Part shown: in pieces, positions 56,567 through 64,000 of the stretch | How positions within the stretch are numbered: the stretch's first letter is position 1 | How the letters are laid out: every line of letters starts with the position of its first letter | Assembly: GCF_000426185.1 (NCBI RefSeq) | Contig: NZ_AUEW01000008.1 | Location: 62,001 to 126,000, forward strand | Reading direction: 5' to 3' | Source: Cellulomonas sp. URHD0024 | GTDB taxonomy: Bacteria; Actinomycetota; Actinomycetes; Actinomycetales; Cellulomonadaceae | DNA: 64,000 nucleotides | Position numbers and translations under genes: made by a program | Notes under the pieces: generated by a model | What the model saw: the letters and a program-made list of their open reading frames with translations, nothing else | The model's database searches: none | What the model was told of the DNA's origin: nothing

Positions 56567-57799
56567 CTAGTCCGCGACCGCCGCAGCGGCCCGCTCGAGC
56601 AGCAGGTTCCGTTCGCGCTGCGTCGGCGCCAGGTCGGCGGCGCGCTCCAGCTCGGCGGCGGCTTCGTCCGGTCGGCCGAGCTGCGAAAGGACCTCGGCAC
56701 GGACGGCGCCGAACAGGTGGTACCGCGCCATCCGGGGGTCCCCGGCGATCGCGTCGAGGGCGTCCAGGGCCGCCCGCGGGCCGTCGGCGTGCAGGACCGC
56801 GACGGCGCGGTTGAGCCCGACGACGGGGCTCGGCGCCAGCTGGGCGAGCGCGTCGTAGAGCGCGACGACCGCCTCCCAGTCGGTGCTCTCGAACGACGGC
56901 GCACGGCTGTGGCACGCCGCGATCGCGGCCTGCACCGTGTACGGACCGAGCGGCCGACGCAAGGCGATCGCGGCCTCCAGTGCCCGTAGACCGTGCTCGA
57001 TCAGGGCGCGGTCCCAGAAGCGGCGGTCCTGGTCCTGCAGCAGCGTGCCGGCACCGCGAGCGTCGAACCGCGAGGCCTGCAGCTCCATGAGCGCGACCAG
57101 CCCGTGCACCTCGGGCTCACGCGGCAGCAGCCCGGCGAGCACGCGGCCCAGGCGCATCGCCTCGTCGGCGAGGTCGCGGCGCACCCAGTCGTCGCCCGAG
57201 GTTGCCGCGTACCCCTCCGTGAAGATCAGGTAGACCACCTCGAGCACCGAGCCGATGCGCGAGGGCATCTCGTCCGCCTGCGGGATCTCGAACGGGACGT
57301 GCGCCTCGGCCAGCGTGCGCTTGGCGCGGGAGATCCGCTGCCCGATCGTCGGCGACGGGGTCAGGTAGGCCCGGGCGATCTCGTCGGTGGTCAGCCCGCC
57401 GAAGAGGCGCAGCGTCAACGCGATCCGGGACTCCTTGGGCAGCACCGGGTGGCAGGTCAGGAAGACGAGGCTGAGCAGGTCGTCGCCGACGGGGTCCTCG
57501 ACGATCCCGTCGGCCGGCACCTCGTCCGTGAGCTCCCGCACCAGGACCGCGTACTTCGCGTCACGGTTCCGCTCCCGCCGGACCACGTCGATGGCCCGGC
57601 GCCGGGCGGTGGTCATCAGCCAGGCGCCGGGCTTGTCCGGGACGCCGTGCGTGGGCCACTGCTCGAGCGCCGCGACGAAGGCGTCCTGGGCGAGCTCCTC
57701 GGCCAGGCCGACGTCCCTGACCAGACGGGTGAGCGAGGCGATCACCCGCGGCGACTCGATGCGCCACACGACCTCGACGGTGCGCCGCGCGTCGGCCAT
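56567..57799 (-). CDS. Second ECF42-group RNA polymerase sigma factor
   Basis: 410 aa from ATG 57799. It matches the first ECF42 gene in layout: region 2 with LVRDVGLAEELAQDAFVAALEQW and PGAWLMTTARRRAIDVVRRE, region 4 with ALTLRLFGGLTTDEIARAY, and the same long C-terminal extension. By eye the two share similar motifs but differ throughout, so this is not a very recent duplication. The DGPF partner gene (57823-58248) lies immediately upstream, 23 bp away. Confidence 0.92.
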   Translation of the reverse strand: MADARRTVEVVWRIESPRVIASLTRLVRDVGLAEELAQDAFVAALEQWPTHGVPDKPGAWLMTTARRRAIDVVRRERNRDAKYAVLVRELTDEVPADGIVEDPVGDDLLSLVFLTCHPVLPKESRIALTLRLFGGLTTDEIARAYLTPSPTIGQRISRAKRTLAEAHVPFEIPQADEMPSRIGSVLEVVYLIFTEGYAATSGDDWVRRDLADEAMRLGRVLAGLLPREPEVHGLVALMELQASRFDARGAGTLLQDQDRRFWDRALIEHGLRALEAAIALRRPLGPYTVQAAIAACHSRAPSFESTDWEAVVALYDALAQLAPSPVVGLNRAVAVLHADGPRAALDALDAIAGDPRMARYHLFGAVRAEVLSQLGRPDEAAAELERAADLAPTQRERNLLLERAAAAVAD

Positions 57800-57822
57800 C
57801 GCCCCACTCCTCGCCCGGTCGC

Positions 57823-58248
57823 TCAGGCGTTGGACCTGGACCGCTCGATGATGTCCTGCTCCTTGGCCAGGATCTCCGGCGAGACGACCTGCGCGAAGTC
57901 CTCCATCTCGAAGAACGGCCGCACCTCGAGCACGGATCGCATCCCGGGCGTCGAGGGGCAGCGCTTCGCCCACTCGAGCGCCTCGTCCATCGAGCCGACC
58001 TGCCAGATCCAGTAGCCGGCGACGATCTCCTTGGCCTCGGTGAACGGCCCGTCCACCACCGACGTCTCGCCGTGCTCGAACACCACCTTCGCGCCCTGTG
58101 AGCTCGGCTTGAGGCCCTCGCCGCCGAGCATGATCCCGGCACTCACCAGCTGCTCGTTGTAGGCGTTCATGGTCTCGAACATCTCCTGCGTGGGCGCGAC
58201 CTTGGCCTCGTCCGCGCCGTCACCCTTGATCATGACCAGGACCTTCAT
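57823..58248 (-). CDS. Second YCII-like DGPF-domain protein
   Basis: 141 aa. VVDGPFTEAKEIVAGYWIWQV is the DGPF signature in canonical form. The N-terminus KVLVMIKGDGADEAKVAPTQEMFETM and the C-terminal EVRPFFEMEDF are usual for this family. It precedes the second ECF42 sigma gene, as in the other module where the small gene also comes first. Confidence 0.9.
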   Translation of the reverse strand: MKVLVMIKGDGADEAKVAPTQEMFETMNAYNEQLVSAGIMLGGEGLKPSSQGAKVVFEHGETSVVDGPFTEAKEIVAGYWIWQVGSMDEALEWAKRCPSTPGMRSVLEVRPFFEMEDFAQVVSPEILAKEQDIIERSRSNA

Positions 58249-58359
58249 GGCTAGCTCCTTCGCTGTGGATGCCGTCTCGACGCTAGTGCCGGGACCAGGC
58301 CTTCACCACTACGTCGAACGGGCGGCCAAGTTCTTCGACACGGCCGCCCCGCGGGTTCC

Positions 58360-59031
58360 TCAGGCGTGCGACGCGCCGGCGACCTCGAGGATCCACGGCG
58401 GGGTCGCGGCACCCAGGGCCACGTCGGTCGCCACACGCAGTCGAGCCGCCGCGACCTCGTCCCGCCCGACCGCAACGTGCTGGGTCTGGCTCGTGACGCG
58501 CGACGGCCCGTCGGGTGAGTCGTCCAGCGCGAACGGACCCGCGCCCCGCGACCGCACACCCGTGAGCGGCTCGAGCGTCAGCCCGCGCAGGAACTCCACG
58601 TCTCCCGGGCCGGCCAGCCGCGACCGCGCCAGGAGCACGAGCGCCTCGAACCCGACGGTCCGCCGGTGCCGTTCCTCGTCGAACGACAGGTCCACGGCCC
58701 ACTGCACCCGCGACCACCACTGCGCCTGCGCGTCCGAGCTGGCCCGTTGCCGGATCGTGAAGATCCCGACGACGATCGCGCCGATCGCCCCGAGCGCCGC
58801 GACGAGGGTCGCGATCGTGGCCGCGACCTCGTACCAGGGTTGCGACGACGCCGGCAGGAGCCGGGCGACCACGTGGCTCTCGGCGCTCGCGATCCGTGCG
58901 CCGGTGCGCAGAGCGAGGCTCGCCACGGACTCGATCCCGGTGCTGGATGCGGCGTCCGCGAGCACGCGTGTCACCGTGCCCACCGTCGCCTCCGCCATCG
59001 AACCGAAGTCCATCGCCGCTGCCCCCGACAT
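58360..59031 (-). CDS. Membrane-anchored hypothetical protein
   Basis: 223 aa. One clear transmembrane helix near residues 68-90 (YEVAATIATLVAALGAIGAIVVG) separates an N-terminal helical region from a cytoplasmic domain containing AQWWSRVQWAVDLSFDEERHRRTVGFEALVLLARSRL. The latter block recurs in uncharacterised actinobacterial proteins. No catalytic motif is seen. It is monocistronic as far as can be told. Confidence 0.6.
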   Translation of the reverse strand: MSGAAAMDFGSMAEATVGTVTRVLADAASSTGIESVASLALRTGARIASAESHVVARLLPASSQPWYEVAATIATLVAALGAIGAIVVGIFTIRQRASSDAQAQWWSRVQWAVDLSFDEERHRRTVGFEALVLLARSRLAGPGDVEFLRGLTLEPLTGVRSRGAGPFALDDSPDGPSRVTSQTQHVAVGRDEVAAARLRVATDVALGAATPPWILEVAGASHA

Positions 59032-59284
59032 CGTTGCCCACCCTGGCCCCTACGCCTCGCGTAGCGTAGCGGTGAGCCGCTGACCTCGACGTCTGTTCCG
59101 CGCCCGCGCGAGGCACCGGGGCGGAGGTCGACAGTGGTCCCGTGCCCGGTGCGGGCACCGGCGAGACGGAGCGCACACCATGACCGGCACCGGGAGCGAG
59201 GGTCCGCGGCAGCGCACGACCGCGCCCGGCTCGTCGGCGTACCCGATGGACCCCGACGAGGCCGCGTACCCACGCGCCCGCGGC

Positions 59285-60097
59285 TCAGTCCGCGACCAGG
59301 GTCCCGACGATCGCCGTCGCCTCCCGGTCGACATCCACGGCCACCCGCGCGGTGAGGCCCACGGCCTCGAAGATCGCGCGTGCCTCCTCGGCCTGCGCGT
59401 CGCTCGTCTCGACGAGCACGTGGGCGCCAGGCGCGAGCCATCGGGGCGCGAGCGCGGCGACGCGGCGCAGCACGTCGAGCCCGTCGGGACCGCCGTCGAG
59501 CGTCACCCACGGCTCGTGCAGCCGGGCCTCGGCAGGCATGCTCCCGATCACGCCGCTGGGCACGTACGGCACGTTGGCCAGCAGCACCTCGACGCGCCCG
59601 CGCAGGTGCTCCGGCAGCGGCGCGTCGAGGTCACCTTGGAGCACCAGCCCACCGACCGGCTCCGTGTTGCGGCGCGCGCACTCGACCGCCGCCGGATCGA
59701 TGTCGACGGAGTACAGCTCGACGTCCGTGTCGAGGGTCTCGGCCAAGGCGACACCGAGGGCGCCGGAACCGCAGCACAGGTCGAGGACCACGACCGGCTC
59801 GTCGGAGGGCAGGACGAGCCGCACGAGCTCGACGAGCCGGGCAGACTCGTCCACCAGGAACTCGGTGCGCATGCGGGGGACGAACACCCCGGGGTCGATC
59901 TCGATCCGCAGCCCGCAGAACTCCGCCCACCCGACGACCACCTCGAGCGGCTCTCCGGACACCCGCCGCTCGACCATCCTGGTCAGCTCGCCCGCGGACT
60001 GCGCGGAGGCGAGCAGGAGGGTCGCCTCGTCCTCGGCGAACACGCAGCCGGCTGTGCGCAGCATCCGCACGACCACCTCGTACGACAGCTCTGTCAC
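59285..60097 (-). CDS. Putative protein N5-glutamine methyltransferase (PrmC-like)
   Basis: 270 aa SAM methyltransferase. VVVLDLCCGSGALGVALAETL is motif I, DIDPAAVECARRN is the acidic loop, and the signature that in PrmC reads NPPY appears as LANVPYVPSG; FVPRMRTEFLVDESARLV corresponds to the N-terminal domain end. This NVPY variant is known in actinobacterial paralogues; the substrate may not be a release factor. The true prmC is expected elsewhere next to prfA. Confidence 0.82.
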   Translation of the reverse strand: MTELSYEVVVRMLRTAGCVFAEDEATLLLASAQSAGELTRMVERRVSGEPLEVVVGWAEFCGLRIEIDPGVFVPRMRTEFLVDESARLVELVRLVLPSDEPVVVLDLCCGSGALGVALAETLDTDVELYSVDIDPAAVECARRNTEPVGGLVLQGDLDAPLPEHLRGRVEVLLANVPYVPSGVIGSMPAEARLHEPWVTLDGGPDGLDVLRRVAALAPRWLAPGAHVLVETSDAQAEEARAIFEAVGLTARVAVDVDREATAIVGTLVAD

Positions 60098-60183
60098 GAC
60101 TTCCTCTCACGCCTGGGCCGGCCCACATTGTCCACGAGTTCGACGCGGACCGTGCCCGATCCTTCGACGACCCTGGAGGCCAG

Positions 60184-60981
60184 GTGACCGACGACTGGGG
60201 CGCCAGCCGGCTCGACCTCGACGCGTACCTCGACCGCATCGGTCTGCCCCGCGGCGGTTCTCTCGACGAGATCCATCGGGCCCACCTCGCCACGATCCCG
60301 TTCGAGAACCTCGACGTCCTCCTCGGTGCGGGCGTGAGCGTCGACCTGCTCGACATCGAGCGCAAGCTCGTCCACGGTCGACGCGGTGGCTACTGCTACG
60401 AGCACGCGCTGCTGCTCGGGGCGGCCCTGGAACGCCTCGGCTACCGGGTGCGACGGCGGCTGGCTCGGATCGGCGACCCGGCCGTGACTCCTCGCCCGCG
60501 TTCGCACCTGACCGTCTGGGCGCTCGTCGACGACGAGTGGTGGCTGGCCGACACCGGCTACGGCAGCGGTCTGCTCTCCCCGGTGCCGCTGCGCGACGGC
60601 GCAGAGGCGACCCAGGGCAGCGGCTGGACGTTCCGCACGGTCCTGCTCGCCGACGGTGGATGGCAGCTGCACGAGCGGCGGTCGGGCCACTGGTTCACGC
60701 ACTACACCCTGCCGCCCGAGGAGACGTTCCTGGTCGACGTCGTCGCCGCCAACTGGGTCACGTCCACCGCGCCGAACTCCCGGTTCACGGCGCAGATCGT
60801 CGTGCAGCGCAAGGACGAGCACGTCGCGCACCTGCTCACGGGTCGCGAGCTGGTGGTCGAGGACCCCGCCGGCCGGCAGTCCACCACCACGGTCGCCGAC
60901 GACGAGCTGGGTGCCGTCCTGCGCGAGATGGGCCTGGACCTGACCCCGGAGCAGCTGGCGGTGCTGGTCGCCAGGTTCTAG
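60184..60981 (+). CDS. nat: Arylamine N-acetyltransferase
   Basis: 265 aa from GTG 60184 (GGAGG four bases upstream). The NAT catalytic triad is complete: C71 in GRRGGYCYEHALLL, H108 in RSHLTVWAL and D123 in WLADTGYG. NAT acetylates arylamines and related compounds with acetyl-CoA and in mycobacteria also affects lipid metabolism. The plus-strand stop shares the palindrome CTAG with the minus-strand stop of the diacylglycerol kinase gene. Confidence 0.92.
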   Translation: MTDDWGASRLDLDAYLDRIGLPRGGSLDEIHRAHLATIPFENLDVLLGAGVSVDLLDIERKLVHGRRGGYCYEHALLLGAALERLGYRVRRRLARIGDPAVTPRPRSHLTVWALVDDEWWLADTGYGSGLLSPVPLRDGAEATQGSGWTFRTVLLADGGWQLHERRSGHWFTHYTLPPEETFLVDVVAANWVTSTAPNSRFTAQIVVQRKDEHVAHLLTGRELVVEDPAGRQSTTTVADDELGAVLREMGLDLTPEQLAVLVARF

Positions 60982-61925
60982 GGCGAGCCCGTCGCCAGGT
61001 CCTGCGACTCCTCCGGCTGGTAGACGCACACCAGCAGAGCACCGGGGCGGACCGTGACCTCCAGGGAGTCGGAGGAGTCGATCACGTCACCGTCGAGCTG
61101 ACGCGGCTGGCGGCGGTCGGTGGTCACCACGATCCGCGAGCCGCGCAGCTTCTCCATGTTCGGCACGCGACGCCGGCGTCGCAGCACGCCGGCGACGAGC
61201 TGGAACCAGTGCCCGATGTTCTGCGGGGCGAGCACGGCCACCTCCATCTGCCCGCTCTCCGGATCCGCCTCCGGCAGCAGGTTCACACCACCTTGCAGAC
61301 GACCGACATTGGCGACGAGGACGCTGCGTGCACGCCGCCGCAGCACCGGGAGGTCGTCCACCTGGACCTCGACCCGCATCTCGTCGTCGGCGAGGTGGCG
61401 CAGCGCCGAGTACACGTACGCCAGCGCTCCGACCTTGGCCTTGAGCGCGGTCGGGGCGTCGTCGACCATCGCGGCGTCCAGCCCCATGCCCGCCATCACC
61501 GCGAACACCTGCCCGTCCACCTCGCCCACGTCGACCGTGCGCCGGCCACCCTCGAGGGCGACCCGCACGCCGTCGGTCGTCTCGGTCGGGATGCCGAGAT
61601 TGGCGGCGAGCAGGTTCCCCGTGCCGCCCGGGAGCACCACGAGGGCGACCCCGGTGTCGACCAGGCCTTCGATGCAGGCGCGCACCGTGCCGTCACCGCC
61701 GGCGACGAAGACCACCTCGGCGCCTTCCTCGACCGCCTGCCGGGCCTGGCCCGTGCCGGGGTCCTCGGCGGTCGTCTCGTGCCAGACCGGCGCGGGCCAC
61801 CCGGCGGCCGTCAGCTGCTCGTCGACCGTCGCGCGGAGCTCGTCGAGACCCTCGACGCGGTTGGGGTTCACGATCACTGCGGACCGCTGCGGCTCGGAAG
61901 GTCGGGGGGAGGGTTCGGAGGTCAC
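60978..61925 (-). CDS. Diacylglycerol/lipid kinase (YegS/DagK family)
   Basis: 315 aa from GTG 61925. VIVNPNRVEGLDEL opens the catalytic domain, GGDGTVRACIEGL is the nucleotide-binding motif, and LVVLPGGTGNLLAANLGIP and GMGLDAAMVDDAP are typical lipid-kinase blocks. It phosphorylates diacylglycerol or a related lipid at the membrane. The start is chosen because upstream codons lack coding character. Ends tail-to-tail with nat, sharing a 4-bp CTAG. Confidence 0.88.
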   Translation of the reverse strand: MTSEPSPRPSEPQRSAVIVNPNRVEGLDELRATVDEQLTAAGWPAPVWHETTAEDPGTGQARQAVEEGAEVVFVAGGDGTVRACIEGLVDTGVALVVLPGGTGNLLAANLGIPTETTDGVRVALEGGRRTVDVGEVDGQVFAVMAGMGLDAAMVDDAPTALKAKVGALAYVYSALRHLADDEMRVEVQVDDLPVLRRRARSVLVANVGRLQGGVNLLPEADPESGQMEVAVLAPQNIGHWFQLVAGVLRRRRRVPNMEKLRGSRIVVTTDRRQPRQLDGDVIDSSDSLEVTVRPGALLVCVYQPEESQDLATGSP

Positions 61926-62013
61926 CGGGCGAGTCTGACGGCGGAAGCACGCCTCGGCCACCGGACGTCCGAGCCCGAGCGCCGGCGCGTGCCGCCGCTC
62001 TTGTTGCACCGAA

Positions 62014-62047
62014 TGGTTCAGTGTCGTATGGTGAACCACATGGTTCA
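62014..62047 (+). promoter_or_regulatory. ArsR autoregulatory operator overlapping the start codon
   Basis: TGAACCA-CA-TGGTTCA (62032-62047) is a perfect 7-2-7 dyad that includes the arsR start codon at 62040-62042, and another TGGTTCA half-site lies at 62014-62020. Such repeated half-sites around the start are usual for ArsR/SRPBCC operons that repress themselves. Confidence 0.65.
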
Positions 62048-62384
62048 GCAACTTGACCGGCTCTACTCCGCGCTCGCCGACGCGACTCGTCGCGACATCC
62101 TCGTCCGGCTGGGCGCGGGTCCCGCGACGATCGGCGAGCTGGCGGAGCCGCACCAGATGAGCCTGACCGGCATGAAGAAGCACGTACAGGTGCTCGAGGA
62201 CGCCGGTCTGGTGGCCACGGAGAAGGTCGGCCGGTCGCGGCAGTGCCGCCTCGGCACCGAGCGACTGGACGACGCCATGGCCTGGATCACGTTCTACCAG
62301 CGGCTCTGGGAGCGTCGTCTCGACGGCCTGGACGCCTACTTCACCCTCGAGAACGGCACCTCCCAGGAAGGCACGGACCCATGA
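62040..62384 (+). CDS. ArsR-family transcriptional regulator
   Basis: 114 aa winged helix. LDRLYSALADATRRDILVRLGAGPATIGELAEP and SLTGMKKHVQVLEDAGLVATEKVGRSRQCRL form the helix-turn-helix and wing. No metal-binding CxC is present, so it probably responds to a non-metal signal. ATG 62040 lies within its own operator dyad. Its stop overlaps the SRPBCC gene by 4 bp. In-frame ATGs at 62028 and 62013 would add residues but lie over the operator. Confidence 0.9.
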   Translation: MVQQLDRLYSALADATRRDILVRLGAGPATIGELAEPHQMSLTGMKKHVQVLEDAGLVATEKVGRSRQCRLGTERLDDAMAWITFYQRLWERRLDGLDAYFTLENGTSQEGTDP

Positions 62385-62866
62385 CGACCATGCGTACCAC
62401 GACAGACGACGACACCCTCGAGCTGCGCCTGACGCGCGTCCTGCCCGCGACGCCCGACAGGGTCTTCGACGCCTACACCGACGCCGAGAAGCAGCGGATC
62501 TGGTTCTCGATCCTCGACGCGACGCCGGGCATCGTCGAGATCGAGGTCGATCTGCGCGTCGGCGGGCAGCAGACGGCCGTCTGGGGTCCTGACCGCGACA
62601 CCCTCTTCCGCGAGACGCAGACGTTCCTCGTGATCGAGCGGCCCACCGCGGACGGCGTCGGGCGGTTGGTCACCGAGTCGGCCGGCAGCAGCCCCGACGG
62701 GCTGACGATGACGACGCACATCGACGTCACGTTCGAGCCGGTCGACGGCGGCACCCTGATGACCGTCGTGCAGAGCGGCTTCCCGTCCGTCGACGTGCGC
62801 GACTTCTTCGCCTCGACCGCCTGGGTCGGGGCCCTCGACCGGATCGAGGCGTTCCTCACGCGCTAA
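62381..62866 (+). CDS. SRPBCC/AHSA1-family protein
   Basis: 161 aa. LRLTRVLPATPDRVFDAYTDAEKQRIWFS is the N-terminal AHSA1 pattern, followed by VGGQQTAVWGPD and a C-terminal helix VGALDRIEAFL. It partners the upstream ArsR gene, a very common actinobacterial pair of unknown ligand. Its end overlaps the AI-2E transporter gene stop by 4 bp (convergent). Confidence 0.88.
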   Translation: MTTMRTTTDDDTLELRLTRVLPATPDRVFDAYTDAEKQRIWFSILDATPGIVEIEVDLRVGGQQTAVWGPDRDTLFRETQTFLVIERPTADGVGRLVTESAGSSPDGLTMTTHIDVTFEPVDGGTLMTVVQSGFPSVDVRDFFASTAWVGALDRIEAFLTR

Positions 62867-63996
62867 GCGGTCGCCTCGGCGGCGGCAGAGGGCCGGTCCT
62901 CGGGGCCGGCGATCTCGGGGACCGGGTCCGGGACCGCGTCGTCCGGACTGGCCAGCTCCTTGGGCCCGGTCTCGCCGGAGATCCAGAAGTAGAAGGCGTT
63001 CGAACCGGTCTTCTGCAGGAGCATCGCGCGAGTCAGCAGAGTCATCGGGACGGCCAGGATCGCGCCCAGCGGGCCGATGATGAACGTCCAGAAGACGACC
63101 GAGACGAAGCTGAGCGTCAGCGTGATGTTCACGGCGTCGGAGACGAACCGCGGCTGCACCATCACCTGGAGCGTGACGTTGACCAGGCAGTAGACGACCA
63201 GCACCGCGAGCGCCAGCTGCCAGCCGCCCACGACGAACGCGAGCAGCATCGGCGGGATGAGCCCGATGACGAAGCCGATGTTCGGGATGAAGTTGGTGAC
63301 GAACGCGAGGATCGCCCAGACGACCGCGGCCGGGACGCCGAGAAGGTAGAGCGCAACGCCGTCGATGACGGCGACGATGGCACCGAAGGTCGCGCTGACG
63401 ACGAAGTAGCTGCGCACGCCGCGGTTGAAGATCGTGGCCCGCTCGAGGATGTCGGACTTGGTCGGGGTGAACGCCGGGCGTCCGCGGTCGTACCGGGCGG
63501 CGTCGACGCCCATGAAGATCACGTACGCGAGGACGAAGAAGAACGACCCGGCGATGCTCAGCGCGGTGCTCGCGACCGAGGCCGCCGCGTTGACGACCTG
63601 CGTCGGGTTGATCTCCTTCGTGATCGAGCTCGCCGTGTCCTCGTCGACACCGATCGAGGCGAGCCACGTGGTGACGTCGGCCAACGACTTCTGCAGGTCG
63701 TCCTTGTAGTCGCCGATCAGGTCCGCGAACCGGATGCCGGCGAACACGAGCATCGCGACGAGGACCGCGAGGATCAGGTAGACGAGGACGATCACGGCGG
63801 TCGTGGCCATCCACGGCTTCCAACCGCGCCGCTCCAGGGGGATGCGGATCGGGTGGCAGATGATGACCAGCACCGCGGCGAGGATGATCGGCGCCAGGAA
63901 GCCGCCGGCCGCGTGCAGTCCGGCGAGGGTCACGACGAACGCGGCGAGGGTGATCAGCGTGCGTGTGGCGGGCGCGAGGCCCAGAGGCGAAGCCAT
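62863..63996 (-). CDS. AI-2E family transporter
   Basis: 377 aa with about eight transmembrane segments. FLAPIILAAVLVIICHPIRIPLERRG, IPNIGFVIGLIPPMLLAF and PRFVSDAVNITLTLSFVSVVFWTFIIGPLGAILAVP are characteristic blocks of the AI-2E/YdbI-type permease family, often cation/sodium antiporters or exporters. A Glu/Pro/Asp-rich tail of about 40 residues ends the protein. The start at 63996 is almost at the window edge, so an upstream start cannot be excluded. Confidence 0.88.
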   Translation of the reverse strand: MASPLGLAPATRTLITLAAFVVTLAGLHAAGGFLAPIILAAVLVIICHPIRIPLERRGWKPWMATTAVIVLVYLILAVLVAMLVFAGIRFADLIGDYKDDLQKSLADVTTWLASIGVDEDTASSITKEINPTQVVNAAASVASTALSIAGSFFFVLAYVIFMGVDAARYDRGRPAFTPTKSDILERATIFNRGVRSYFVVSATFGAIVAVIDGVALYLLGVPAAVVWAILAFVTNFIPNIGFVIGLIPPMLLAFVVGGWQLALAVLVVYCLVNVTLQVMVQPRFVSDAVNITLTLSFVSVVFWTFIIGPLGAILAVPMTLLTRAMLLQKTGSNAFYFWISGETGPKELASPDDAVPDPVPEIAGPEDRPSAAAEATA

Positions 63997-64000
63997 CGGG

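Noticed and set aside
59180-59284. Plus-strand start MTGTGSEGPRQRTT with a hydrophilic, acidic start
   Set aside because: The first 35 codons look plausible, but the frame then runs antisense through the methyltransferase gene and has no sensible end; left unannotated.
59352-62384. A very long plus-strand open frame of about 1000 codons covering the methyltransferase, nat and kinase genes
   Set aside because: It is an artefact of high GC; its translation is rich in Arg/Pro/Ser low-complexity and only the last 114 codons are the real ArsR gene.

Overview
The window is very GC-rich (roughly 70 percent or more), densely packed, uses many GTG starts and 4-bp stop/start overlaps, and carries actinobacterial hallmarks: a type VII secretion cassette, CsoR, PAT aminotransferase beside a branched-chain 2-oxo acid dehydrogenase, Pnkp/Hen1 RNA repair and ECF42 sigma factors. 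It is most likely chromosome of a Micrococcales-type actinobacterium, possibly Cellulomonas or a relative. That genus guess is inference. I see no rRNA, tRNA, prophage, insertion sequence or CRISPR array.

Layout, left to right. 1-924: edge of a type VII secretion (ESX/LXG-like) cassette cut by the window. 1016-6129: 2-oxo acid dehydrogenase operon (E1a, E1b, E2) and an aromatic/histidinol-phosphate aminotransferase, with a dyad operator between them. 6216-8265: YvlD/holin-like membrane protein and an alpha/beta hydrolase pair. 8377-12410: five-gene MoxR/DUF58/DUF4129 operon. 12552-17651: small membrane protein, purB, an orphan 293-aa protein, a Thr-Pro-rich sorted surface protein and a lipoprotein. 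17820-21352: 88-bp tandem repeat, NarL-type two-component system and a YfeO-like ClC channel. 21355-29420: nearly complete heme precursor cluster (hemA divergent from hemE-hemG, then hemC-D-B-L), making coproporphyrinogen and its oxidised product from glutamyl-tRNA. 29685-33162: Rrf2 regulator and csoR-copZ-copA copper operon with a perfect CsoR-type operator. 33221-38409: CPBP protease, DUF6881 protein, HdeD-like protein, a large pseudokinase-flippase fusion and a PLDc_N/SHOCT protein. 38410-39645: mostly gene-free, but with a complete mini transcription unit on the minus strand (promoter -10, cyclic-di-GMP-I riboswitch, 51-codon ORF, strong hairpin). 39646-43751: CsbD, SRPBCC and DinB proteins, then an operon coding a cyanobacterial-type acyl-ACP reductase homologue, an FAD oxidoreductase and an acyltransferase. 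44128-50120: orphan secreted protein, sugar-modifying enzymes, and the Pnkp-Hen1 RNA repair cassette. 50150-54077: class B PBP, SDR and aldo/keto reductase. 54177-58248: two separate ECF42 sigma factor/DGPF-protein pairs with a GNAT gene between. 58360-63996: membrane protein, PrmC-like methyltransferase, arylamine N-acetyltransferase, diacylglycerol kinase, ArsR-SRPBCC pair and an AI-2E transporter.

The most interesting items are the riboswitch-controlled 51-aa ORF, the acyl-ACP reductase operon, the repeated motif upstream of hemC, and the paired ECF42 modules. All functional calls come from reading motifs by eye; no database search was possible.
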